From assembly GCF_000175935.2 (NCBI RefSeq), contig NC_014838.1, forward strand, positions 124,001 to 188,000: a stretch of DNA of 64,000 nt, written 5' to 3'. The position numbers and the translations under genes are program-made. This document shows positions 54,569 through 63,137 of this stretch, one piece after another; positions within the stretch are counted from its first letter, which is position 1, and each line of letters starts with the position of its first letter. The notes under the pieces are model-generated. The model had not been told where the DNA came from. It worked only from the letters and a program-made list of their open reading frames with translations, and did not search any database. Origin of the DNA: Pantoea sp. At-9b (GTDB lineage Bacteria > Pseudomonadota > Gammaproteobacteria > Enterobacterales > Enterobacteriaceae).

Positions 54569-55432
54569 ATGCAAAACAACAGTCTGCTTGCGGTATCGGA
54601 TCTGGATTGTCGCACCATTGAAAACCTGGCGCGACGGGCGATCGCATTGTCTGAATTGTGGCAGAGCAGGGCAATGCCCCAGACCCTTGCCGGGGCCAGA
54701 ATTGGCATGATTGAAGAACTCCCGGGGTGGCGTAACCCCGCGGCATTGGCATTAGGCGCGGCGGCAATGGGCGCGCAGGTTGTGACGGTGAATGCGAAGC
54801 TGGAGGGGCAGGAGTCTGTCGAAGATATTGCGGGCTATCTGGCTAACTGGTTTGACATCGTTGCCATTCGTACTCCTTGCTTTGCAAAGCTCGCAACCTT
54901 CGCTGCGGCAGCCGCTATCCCGGTGATGAATCTGCGCACCCACCGTAACCATCCGTGTGAAATCCTCGGCGACCTGGCTTATGTCCGGCAACAACGCGGT
55001 TCATGGGATGGCCTGCATGTCGCGGTTGTTGCTCCGTATGCAAATATCCTGCGTTCATGGATTGAGGCGGCCGCTGTGCTGCCCATCAGTATTACTCAGG
55101 TCGCACCCACGGAGCTGCTGGTTGAGACCGATCATGTGACGGCCAGCGACGATCCCCGATCCGTACAGGATGCTGACGTGATCATCACCGATTGCTGGCC
55201 CGGCACGGCGGATGCGGCACTCAAGCAAAAACTCGCCCGCTATCGTATCGATGGCGAGCGGCTGTCCCTTTGTCGGCCAGAGGCAATGTTTATTCCTTGC
55301 CCACCGGTAACGCGTGGCGAAGAAGTCGCGGCGGAGGCAATGTCAGATCCACGTTGTCAGGCTACGCAAGCCAAAGCCTTCCTGCTGCATCTGCAAAATG
55401 CGGTGTTGGAAATGATGTTTGCCAAAGCATAA
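54569..55432 (+). CDS. Aspartate/ornithine carbamoyltransferase-like protein
   Basis: A 287-residue protein with the two-domain carbamoyltransferase layout. The usual carbamoyl-phosphate loop S-T/S-R-T-R is not present; at the matching position is IEELPGWRNPAALALGAAAM. The C-terminal half keeps VIITDCWPG and the PCPPVTRGEEV region equivalent to HPLPR. It may have lost carbamoyl transfer or use another donor. AGGAAAGCG precedes the ATG. Its 3' three-quarters are duplicated at 58165. Confidence 0.7.
   Translation: MQNNSLLAVSDLDCRTIENLARRAIALSELWQSRAMPQTLAGARIGMIEELPGWRNPAALALGAAAMGAQVVTVNAKLEGQESVEDIAGYLANWFDIVAIRTPCFAKLATFAAAAAIPVMNLRTHRNHPCEILGDLAYVRQQRGSWDGLHVAVVAPYANILRSWIEAAAVLPISITQVAPTELLVETDHVTASDDPRSVQDADVIITDCWPGTADAALKQKLARYRIDGERLSLCRPEAMFIPCPPVTRGEEVAAEAMSDPRCQATQAKAFLLHLQNAVLEMMFAKA
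54783..55424. repeat. Segmental duplication, copy A2 (642 bp)
   Basis: This part of the carbamoyltransferase-like gene recurs at 58165-58806 (offset 3382). I count about 15 base differences, mostly at third positions, so the pair is near 97-98% identical, clearly less than the A1/B1 pair. Both copies stop matching a few bases before the stop codons. Confidence 0.9.
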
Positions 55433-55525
55433 GCCTCATCATCGTTAATTCCATGACCGTTAACAGCGAGCACGTTAGCGTGCTCCGATGCTTAATACCT
55501 CCACGCTTAACGCCTGGAGGAAAAT

Positions 55526-55993
55526 ATGGCTTATACCATTCGCGGTTTGGACAGCAGAGAGTTTACCCATTTGTTTGGTCAGGATGAGCGCTATCTGGCG
55601 TTGCATCTGGCGGTACGTAAGCGGGCCGATAAAAACGCCGGTTTTCCGGACCGCATTGCATTGCGTGATGTGCCGGAAGGGGAATATGCGATTCTGGTCA
55701 ATCACGCCTACCAACCAGCGGCAACGCCTTATTCAGGCAGACATGCCATCTATATCCATGAGGGATGCACTACACAAGGCGTTTATCAGGATGAAGTCCC
55801 GGCGTATCTGACAACCCGGCTACTCTCGCTGCGCGCTTTTAATGCAGCACATATGATTATTACGGCGGAAGTCACGCCGGGCAGTGAAGCGGAGCCGTTA
55901 ATTTTGCAGATGTTGCGTCAACCTGAAACGGCCTATATCCACGTGCATAGCGCACGGTTTGGCTGTTATCTGTGTGTCATTGAACGCAGTTGA
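55526..55993 (+). CDS. DUF1203 family protein
   Basis: A 155-residue protein (YTIRGLDSREFTHLFGQDER, RALRDVPEGEYAILVNHAYQ in part, HVHSARFGCYLCVIER) that fits DUF1203, a cytoplasmic family of unknown function. GGAGGAAAAT precedes the ATG. The IS4-like element begins 31 bases after its stop. Confidence 0.75.
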   Translation: MAYTIRGLDSREFTHLFGQDERYLALHLAVRKRADKNAGFPDRIALRDVPEGEYAILVNHAYQPAATPYSGRHAIYIHEGCTTQGVYQDEVPAYLTTRLLSLRAFNAAHMIITAEVTPGSEAEPLILQMLRQPETAYIHVHSARFGCYLCVIERS

Positions 55994-56023
55994 GAGGAAG
56001 AAAAACCCCGCACCATCAGGTCC

Positions 56024-56589
56024 TAATGCTGGTCAGTTAAGCAATCGGTGATGACGCAGTCTGGTACTGCTCAGGTGCTGGCGGTCCTCGCGCCGCTGAC
56101 GCGGTGCCTTCACGTCATTCGTCTGCCTGACGGACCGGCGGGGATGGCACATCCCTGTTCCACCCCGCCTTTCGCGCGCATCCATGCGCGCTCTCCTGGC
56201 AGACTCACTCTGTTCAGCGCTGCGGATTGCCTGCCCCTGAGCGGCCCCAGCCTGCTCCGAAGCGTCGGTGTGTGTTGTCAGAAAGGGCACAATCGTGAAG
56301 GCCATCGCCCCTCTGCTGCTGCAAAGGGCTATCCGCAGCGCTGAGGCTTTGACGTTGTGCCAGGAGACTCACGCAGGGATGCGTGAGTCAGTTCGGGGTG
56401 GACAGGGATGGACTTCCCCGAACGGTCCGTCGGCACGACGTTGAAGCCGAAGGCACCGCGTCAGCGGCGCGAGGACTGCCCGGCAGCAGCAGAGGGGCGA
56501 TGGCCCACAGCAGAGTACGCATGAAAAAAGCTGCCATTCCTTAAAAAATGGCAGCCTTACCCGAATATGGCCTTAACTGACCAGCATTA
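56024..56589. mobile_element. IS4-like non-autonomous element (MITE), 566 bp
   Basis: The ends are perfect 18-bp terminal inverted repeats (TAATGCTGGTCAGTTAAG at 56024-56041 and its complement at 56572-56589), close to the IS4 end TAATGCCGATCAGTTAAG as I recall it. Both sides carry a 14-bp direct repeat GCACCATCAGGTCC (56010-56023, 56590-56603), in line with IS4-type target duplication. There is no transposase frame inside. The interior is GC-rich and full of long inverted repeats. The flanks rejoined give ACCCCG...CGGGGTTTTT on the minus strand, so it seems to have landed in the loop of the mqo terminator. Confidence 0.8.
56084..56505. repeat. Nested long inverted repeats inside the IS4-like element
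   Basis: A perfect 28-bp pair (56084-56111 with 56449-56476), a perfect 23-bp pair (56300-56322 with 56483-56505) and a 14-bp pair (56214-56227 with 56331-56344) are seen, with further imperfect matches between the two halves. The pairs cannot all form at once, so alternative folds are likely. Confidence 0.85.
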
Positions 56590-56617
56590 GCACCATCAGG
56601 TCCGGGGTGTTTGAGGA

Positions 56618-57103
56618 TTACAGCGCCATGTCGTGTTGTGGAGACGGTGCTGCTTTAGCCGGTGCGGCTGCCTGCGGTTGAGCGTCAGCGGCTGGCATAT
56701 TGATCACCGGTGGTTTGGTGAGTTGCAGCGTCGCAGCGGTGTCATCCCACACCTGTTGCGCCAGTGCTGGATTGTCGTTCAGCTTCTGGCCGTAGGCCGG
56801 GACGATCTGATGAATCTTCTGCTGCCATTCCGGGCTGGCGAACTCGGTCGGGAACAGTTGCTTGATCACGTTGATAGCGATCGGTGCAGCGGTAGAGGCA
56901 CCCGGTGACGCACCCAGCAGCGCAGCCACGGTTTTCTGCTGATCGGTCACGATTTCCGTACCCAGCTTCAGCACACCCCCTTTCTCGGCATCTTTCTTAA
57001 TGATCTGCACACGCTGACCAGCCTGAATCAGTTTCCAGTCTTCTTTCTTCGCTTCCGGGAAGTACTCTTTCAGCGCAGCAAAGCGGGTTTCAATGGTTGG
57101 CAT
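56618..57103 (-). pseudogene. mqo: Truncated malate:quinone oxidoreductase fused to lysE 5' end
   Basis: The frame opens with MPTIET, the first codons of the LysE-type exporter (copy in block B1), then continues in frame as [40 protein letters not shown] and [20 protein letters not shown], the C-terminal third of Mqo. The N-terminal FAD domain is missing, so it cannot oxidise malate. The chimera has 161 codons, with the lysE promoter region upstream. Full-length Mqo is about 500-550 residues. Confidence 0.85.
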
Positions 57104-57204
57104 ATTGGATAGATGGATAACAGAAAAAACCAAATAAGAATGATATCATCCCGCCCGGATGATGCCAGTCGTGGCGGCATAGACTTTAACCCTGGGGATA
57201 ACTG

Positions 57205-57450
57205 ATGAACAACGACGTACCCCTAAAATTTTATGACATCGTGGATGAGTACGAGGCGGAAGCGGCAAAGCCGGTAAGCGAGTCGGAACGTGATGCGCTG
57301 GCGCGTTATTTTCAGCTATTGATCACGCGTTTAATGAATAACGAAGAGATCAGTGAGCAGGCACAGCAAGAGATGGCCAGTGAAGCGGGTATCGAGGCGT
57401 TGCGTATTGATGAGATCGCCACGTTTCTCAATCAATGGGGCAATGAATAG
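57205..57450 (+). CDS. Conserved small acidic protein, second copy
   Basis: This copy encodes the same 81 residues as 51641-51886, with two silent base differences (57222 and 57298). Its promoter region and ribosome site are included in the duplicated block, so it should be expressed. Confidence 0.7.
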   Translation: MNNDVPLKFYDIVDEYEAEAAKPVSESERDALARYFQLLITRLMNNEEISEQAQQEMASEAGIEALRIDEIATFLNQWGNE

Positions 57451-57502
57451 CCGTAAGCGTTGGGGCTGCCCCTAAAATGTTGAAGATGGTTTAGAAGCGA
57501 AG

Positions 57503-58042
57503 ATGACAAAACTTACCTTACAAGAGCAAATGCTGAAAGCTGGATTAGTGACCAGCAAAAAAATGGCCAAAGTCCAAAAGACGGCTAAAAAATCCCGCGT
57601 TCAGGCTCGTGAGGCCAGAGAGGCGGTGGAAGAGAATAAAAAAGCGCAACTTGAGCGAGATAAGCAGCTAAGCGACCAACAAAAACAAGCGACGTTAGCA
57701 AAAGAATATAAAGCTCAGGTGAAGCAACTGATCGAGATGAACAGAATCGTCGTGGCCAAAGGCGATATTGCGTTTAATTTCACCGACAACAACTTAATTA
57801 AAAAAATCAGTGTTGATAAGTTGACGCAAACGCAACTGGTGAATGGGCGTCTTGCTATCGCCCGACTGGCGGTTGATAGCGATGGTAAGAGTGAATACGC
57901 AATTATCCCCGCCGTGGTCGCTGACAAAATTGCCCAGCGCGATGCGAGCAGTATTGTATTAAACAGCACCCTAAGTCAGGAACAGCAGGATGAAGATGAT
58001 CCCTATGCTGATTTTAAAGTGCCTGATGATTTGATGTGGTAA
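57503..58042 (+). CDS. yaiL: YaiL-family protein, second copy
   Basis: Codes for the same 179 residues as 51939-52478; the only difference is the stop codon (TAA here, TAG there). It lies 52 bases after the small acidic gene, as in the first copy. Confidence 0.85.
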   Translation: MTKLTLQEQMLKAGLVTSKKMAKVQKTAKKSRVQAREAREAVEENKKAQLERDKQLSDQQKQATLAKEYKAQVKQLIEMNRIVVAKGDIAFNFTDNNLIKKISVDKLTQTQLVNGRLAIARLAVDSDGKSEYAIIPAVVADKIAQRDASSIVLNSTLSQEQQDEDDPYADFKVPDDLMW

Positions 58043-58058
58043 CCCACGCAATGCCCGT

Positions 58059-58164
58059 TCAAAACGGGCTGTTGTGACGCGCATTGATTGACTCTCCGCT
58101 GATGGGATGCACAAAATTCAGCGCACTGGCGTGCAGCATCAGTCGAGGGGCTTTTTCACTGCCA
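58059..58164 (-). pseudogene. 3' remnant of rluA-type gene
   Basis: The last 35 codons of the pseudouridine synthase (APRLMLHASALNFVHPISG ... stop at 58059) remain without the catalytic part. Upstream it runs into the antisense of the carbamoyltransferase fragment, so no functional product is expected. Confidence 0.85.
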
Positions 58165-58814
58165 TGACGGTGAATGCGAGGCTGGAGGGGCAGGAGTCTG
58201 TCGAAGATATTGCGGGCTATCTGGCAAACTGGTTCGACATCGTTGCCATCCGTACTCCTTGCTTTGCTAAACTCGCAACCTTCGCTGCGGCCGCCGCTAT
58301 CCCGGTGATGAATCTGCGTACCCACCGTAACCATCCGTGTGAAATCCTCGGCGACCTGGCTTATATCCGGCAACAACGCGGTTCATGGGATGGCCTGCAT
58401 GTCGCGGTTGTTGCGCCGTATGCAAATATCCTGCGTTCATGGATTGAGGCGGCCGCTGTGCTACCCATCAGTATTACTCAGGTCGCACCCACGGAGCTGC
58501 TGGTTGAGACCGATCATGTGACGGCCAGCGACGATCCCCGATCCGTACAGGATGCTGACGTGATCATCACCGATTGCTGGCCGGGCACGGCGGATGCGGC
58601 ACTCAAGCAAAAACTCGCCCGTTATCGTATCGATGGCGAGCGGCTGTCCCTTTGTCGGCCAGAGGCAATGTTTATTCCTTGCCCACCGGTAACGCGTGGC
58701 GAAGAAGTCGCGGCGGAGGCAATGTCAGATCCACGTTGTCAGGCTACGCAAGCCAAAGCCTTTCTGCTGCATGTGCAAAATGCGGTGTTGGAAATGATGT
58801 TTGCCAGCCGATAG
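58164..58814 (+). pseudogene. Truncated carbamoyltransferase-like gene
   Basis: The junction creates an ATG at 58164 (MTVNARLEGQESVED) in frame with the last 216 codons of the protein at 54569; three replacements (K/R, V/I, L/V) and a different C-terminus (ASR instead of AKA) are seen. The N-terminal substrate domain is largely absent. GAGGGG upstream is 13 bases away, so translation would be weak. A longer frame from 58107 reads through rluA antisense and is unlikely. Confidence 0.75.
58165..58806. repeat. Segmental duplication, copy B2 (642 bp)
   Basis: Matches 54783-55424 with about 15 base changes. It lies between B1 and the AT-rich car genes; homology ends at 58806, which marks the left edge of the car island. 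Confidence 0.9.
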
Positions 58815-58892
58815 ATATCCGTCACAGAGGATACAATTTTTTATAGCATCATAATATTCATGATTTTTTACGGTACTCTGAATAATACTGCA

Positions 58893-59459
58893 TCAATAAT
58901 CTAATCCTTCAGGTTCTGGAATTCCTTGCATTTCAGGAAGTTTTCCTGGTTGATTCGTAAATGTTGCTCGATAGATTGTACGGGCAGCGCCGCTTATAAA
59001 AAGATCAAGTTCGCTAAATGCGGTGCGCAGATTGATATTTGTTGCCCATTCTTCCTGGTCAATAAGTCGTATTGTAAAATACACATTAGTTTCTCCCCGG
59101 TGTGTTGGCTCGATCTTTTGAATATTGTTAATTCGTACACGTCCGTAGCAAAGATCACCATAGCGGTCAAAGTTTTTTTGTCCCACCGTAGTAAGTTTGA
59201 AATAGCGCTTTTCCCCGTTGACGATAATCTCTACCAGTCCTGCATCAACCAAAGCCAGAAGTCTTGCATTCTCCCAAGTGGAATGGTGGATTGTTGCAGA
59301 AACAGGCCATTCATTTACACCGAGGCAGCATGGCGGCTCCAGTTGATAGAAGGCTTTTAGTTGCTTTGAATAAACTGATAAGTTTTCACTATCAGAGGCA
59401 GTAACCATCATGCTGATTAAGAAAAAAACGATTGGGAGAAAACGCGTTATTTTAATCAT
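58893..59459 (-). CDS. carH: CarH-position protein (periplasmic, unknown function)
   Basis: An ATG at 59459, overlapping the carG stop by 8 bases, gives 188 residues with a signal peptide (ITRFLPIVFFLISMMVTASD). The mature part has CC at LEPPCCLGVNEWPV and a further Cys in YGDLCYGRV. I name it carH from its place as last gene of a car operon; similarity is not checked. A longer start at 59474 is possible. Its exact role is not known. Confidence 0.6.
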   Translation of the reverse strand: MIKITRFLPIVFFLISMMVTASDSENLSVYSKQLKAFYQLEPPCCLGVNEWPVSATIHHSTWENARLLALVDAGLVEIIVNGEKRYFKLTTVGQKNFDRYGDLCYGRVRINNIQKIEPTHRGETNVYFTIRLIDQEEWATNINLRTAFSELDLFISGAARTIYRATFTNQPGKLPEMQGIPEPEGLDY

Positions 59460-59982
59460 CCAATAATCCAACATCAATATCCTGATAGGCTTCAGTGGCG
59501 GATAAATATTCCTTTTTAGTCAAAGCTTTCTTATGTAATGTCCAGTCATAAAGAGGCACTCCAGGGTCATCACGGGATTCTGAAAATTTATAAATCTTTA
59601 TTTCAATTTTTCCGGATTCAAATACATCATCCCCCACTTTCTGGACAGAGATAAGATAGAAACGATTTTTATATTGAAAAAGGCGATTGTCCTGCACAAG
59701 GAACTCAGCATCAGCTGACAATCTATAATCAAACCAGGTGAACAAATTGCTATTTGCTACAGGCATGATGCAATATCCTCCCCCAGTACAACGGATAAAA
59801 AAAGTCAGGCCTATGTTGGGATGAGAAGTGTTATTGTCAAACTGCGCCATAACAACCAAGTCTTTTGTACCATCATGGTTGAGATCCAGATAATTAGGTC
59901 CGGGTTTTAATGTGACAGGGGAAATAGCTGCTGTTCCACTTATTACCCATAATAATAAAAGGAAAAAAATGCTATAGTTCAT
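59452..59982 (-). CDS. carG: CarG-type carbapenem intrinsic resistance protein
   Basis: A 176-residue exported protein: signal MNYSIFFLLLLWVISGTAA, then PGPNYLDLNHDGTKDLVVMA, which is a FG-GAP/EF-hand-like calcium loop found in CarG/CpmJ-type proteins, and FFIRCTGGGYCIMP with two cysteines. With CarF it protects the producer from its own carbapenem in Pectobacterium and Serratia. GGAGAATAC precedes the ATG; overlaps carF by 11 bases. Confidence 0.8.
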   Translation of the reverse strand: MNYSIFFLLLLWVISGTAAISPVTLKPGPNYLDLNHDGTKDLVVMAQFDNNTSHPNIGLTFFIRCTGGGYCIMPVANSNLFTWFDYRLSADAEFLVQDNRLFQYKNRFYLISVQKVGDDVFESGKIEIKIYKFSESRDDPGVPLYDWTLHKKALTKKEYLSATEAYQDIDVGLLDD

Positions 59983-60865
59983 GTATTCTCCGAACCAGTC
60001 TAAAGCCGGTATCTGATGTCAGGAAACCAGGTGTATGAACATCGCATGCAGCCAGAGTGGTTGTCCGATCAAGATAACTACCCCCACAGAAGTAGTACAT
60101 TCTCTTTCCTTCTTGAATTTCTAGCGATTCATCCAGCCACTCAGAGACATTACCGCTCATATCGTAAAGGCCGGCGGCATTAGCCTTTAATGAACCCACT
60201 GGAGACGTTGAAAAAATTCGGGAATCTCTTTGAGGAAAAATTGCCACTTCACCGGAAGATAAGCTGCCAGAAAAAGGGTTACCATATGTACCATCAACTA
60301 ATCCTCTAATACCACCTCGGGCAGCAATTTGCCATTCTGCCAAGTCAGGAAGTCTGTAACCTGTCGAAGCATAATTAACATGAATGTCAATATTTTCAAT
60401 GCGTTCAGATAGGGTTCGCAATGGCTGCTGTGCAGCGGTTAAGTAAACTGGTTCGAGGTTATACATTTCGCTTAGGGCATTGGCGAAAATAATCGCGTCG
60501 AACCAGGTTACATTTGTGACAGGATGCATGCCTCCATCTTTTTCTGGTGGTAAGCACTCTTCATATTCAGCACCATTACACCCTTCACTCAAATTATAAC
60601 CGTGTTTATTAGCCCACAATACAACTGATTGGTAGAAATGATAAGTCACTTCTGTTGACATTATTGCGAAGGTTTCACGGCGGGTATTTGCATGTGCTGT
60701 GTAGTTCTGCTGTCCAAAGACAGAACCGACATAATAGTACCCACCAGGGATCACTACTTCTTGTACATTATGGGGAGTGGGAGAAGCTGAAATTTCTGGT
60801 AATGGAATCAGCGTAGTAAGAAATATCGAAAGAATACTATATGGATGGGGTGAATAATTACTCAT
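59972..60865 (-). CDS. carF: CarF-type resistance protein, SUMF1/FGE-like domain
   Basis: The ATG at 60865 overlaps the carE stop by 8 bases and gives 297 residues with a signal peptide (ILSIFLTTLIPLPEISAS). The body is a formylglycine-generating-enzyme-like (SUMF1) domain: VVIPGGYYYVGSVFG, HPVTNVTWFDAIIFANALSE, YRLPDLAEWQIAARGG, LYDMSGNVSEWLDES and SDTGFRLVRR. The paired catalytic cysteines of true FGE are not apparent (CGGSYLDRTTTLAACDVH), so it is probably a binding protein. Named from order and fold. Confidence 0.75.
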   Translation of the reverse strand: MSNYSPHPYSILSIFLTTLIPLPEISASPTPHNVQEVVIPGGYYYVGSVFGQQNYTAHANTRRETFAIMSTEVTYHFYQSVVLWANKHGYNLSEGCNGAEYEECLPPEKDGGMHPVTNVTWFDAIIFANALSEMYNLEPVYLTAAQQPLRTLSERIENIDIHVNYASTGYRLPDLAEWQIAARGGIRGLVDGTYGNPFSGSLSSGEVAIFPQRDSRIFSTSPVGSLKANAAGLYDMSGNVSEWLDESLEIQEGKRMYYFCGGSYLDRTTTLAACDVHTPGFLTSDTGFRLVRRIHEL

Positions 60866-61130
60866 TCGTTTCAATTTCAATGTCTCCAAATGGTATGGTG
60901 CAGCATGGTAAAATGAACCCATTCTCTGTGTCCTTGCGAGAAATTCCGCCCGAATGTTCCATTTTAACCTTTCCCGATTTAAGTTTGACTTTGCAAAGGC
61001 CACAATAACCCATACTACATCGGTATGAGATAGCTACACCTGAAATCAGTGCTGATTCAAGAAGTGTTCTGTCAGAAAAGCAAGCGAATGCTTTGTTACG
61101 ATTGACGATTTTACATTTAAAACTAGTCAT
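60858..61130 (-). CDS. carE: [2Fe-2S] ferredoxin CarE
   Basis: The ATG at 61130, after GGAGGCGAA, gives 90 residues. YRCSMGYCGLCKVKLKSG holds three cluster cysteines in C-x4-C-x2-C order and LPCCTIPFGDIEIE the fourth, as in plant-type ferredoxins. It probably donates electrons for carbapenem formation with CarD or CarC. It overlaps carD by 8 bases and carF by 8. Confidence 0.88.
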   Translation of the reverse strand: MTSFKCKIVNRNKAFACFSDRTLLESALISGVAISYRCSMGYCGLCKVKLKSGKVKMEHSGGISRKDTENGFILPCCTIPFGDIEIETNE

Positions 61131-62259
61131 TTCGCCTCCATAATAAACGATTACATAACTCTCTGAATAACAATTTGGATTCTTTCTTGAAGGTTTGTGT
61201 TGCAATGGCATTCTCTTCAATTCTGCGGAGAAGATAAGGCAATGATTTTTTTTGGGGTCCGTAGGGTAAGTATTTGCACACGCGGAACCCCATGGTTTTT
61301 ATAGAATAAGTTAAGTGATCCCCTAAACCATAAAGTTGCCCAATCCAAACTCTTGCATCAGAGAGATTTTGATTAGAGATGATACGTTGGATGCTTTCAT
61401 CATTATGTGTTGCAAAAAAAGGATGTATTCTTTCAAGCCTTTGCGAAACATAATCTATACACGCATTATAGCTATCATCAGTGTCTTTTTTGCACTCAAA
61501 GAATAGGTTCTCTCTATCTAGTTTTTTTTCCTCTTCAAGATAAGCACCTCGGACTACTTTAATGCCCAAGATGAAGTCGTTATTACATGCCAAATGGTAG
61601 TATTCTTTAAGTGTATTAAACTTTCCCTTAAGATAGAACTGCATGGTGAGAATAATGGCTGGGTAGTGATGGTTATATTTCTTCATCATAAGTAACATCA
61701 ATTCATCCACTGCGGGTTGTACAGTAGTTTGTTCAGCATCAACCATCACGCTGACCCCGCGAGAAGATGCACAATCAAAAATTGTGTAAAATCTGTTTAT
61801 TATCTTTTGCCAGTCTTCTTTTTCCTCATCGCTATTAATTAAATTTTTACTAACTTTTTCATACACGCCTGAACTACCCAAAGCAGTGGGCTTAACAACA
61901 ACGAAAGGCATGTTTTCTGATCGATGAGCAAGATCGATTAATTGCAAGGTATGGTTGATAGCAGTTTCGAAATGAAATTCATCACTTTCACCTTCGACAG
62001 CATAATCAAGGATTCCGTAAACTCCTGTTCTTGCGAGATTTTCGCATGCCGTTGTTGCTTCGTGGATAGTTTCACCTGAGAAATATATATTATTAGTTGC
62101 ACGGAAGACGCTCCCTTTTTTTTGAGAAAGGCATTTTTTTACCAAATATATTGATGGTATGCGAGTGAATTTGTTACTCAACAATGTGGTTGCCATAAGT
62201 TTGAATGATAACTCTTTTGTAGAGTAGCGTTTATATATGTTCAGTAAGTCATATTTCAT
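61123..62259 (-). CDS. carD: Proline dehydrogenase-like CarD
   Basis: The ATG at 62259, after GAAGGGAAAA, gives 378 residues. Segments TALGSSGVYEKVSKN, VRGAYLEEEKKLDREN, TIFDCASSRGVSVMVDAEQT and QLYGLGDHLTYSIKTMGFRV plus KYLPYGP match the FAD-binding proline dehydrogenase barrel. In the car pathway CarD supplies pyrroline-5-carboxylate from proline. Codon use is AT-rich, as in neighbours. Confidence 0.9.
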   Translation of the reverse strand: MKYDLLNIYKRYSTKELSFKLMATTLLSNKFTRIPSIYLVKKCLSQKKGSVFRATNNIYFSGETIHEATTACENLARTGVYGILDYAVEGESDEFHFETAINHTLQLIDLAHRSENMPFVVVKPTALGSSGVYEKVSKNLINSDEEKEDWQKIINRFYTIFDCASSRGVSVMVDAEQTTVQPAVDELMLLMMKKYNHHYPAIILTMQFYLKGKFNTLKEYYHLACNNDFILGIKVVRGAYLEEEKKLDRENLFFECKKDTDDSYNACIDYVSQRLERIHPFFATHNDESIQRIISNQNLSDARVWIGQLYGLGDHLTYSIKTMGFRVCKYLPYGPQKKSLPYLLRRIEENAIATQTFKKESKLLFRELCNRLLWRRND

Positions 62260-62306
62260 TTTTCCCTTCTCCATGGATGCCGGGAGCTAGCCCGGCATTA
62301 TTTTGG

Positions 62307-63137
<831 letters not shown>

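Larger units (their letters stand above)
57087..58164. repeat. Segmental duplication, copy B1 (1078 bp)
   Basis: Near-identical copy of 51523-52600. Its left edge cuts into mqo and its right edge joins the carbamoyltransferase-like fragment B2 after GCCA. It carries the lysE promoter and start, both small genes complete, and the last codons of the rluA-type gene. Confidence 0.95.

Noticed and set aside
56024..56589. Intact IS4 insertion sequence
   Set aside because: Length of 566 bp is far below that of IS4 and there is no transposase frame or DDE motif.
58059..58376. 105-codon minus frame across the B1/B2 junction
   Set aside because: It joins antisense of the carbamoyltransferase fragment to the 3' end of the rluA-type gene; only the last 35 codons are real gene remnant.
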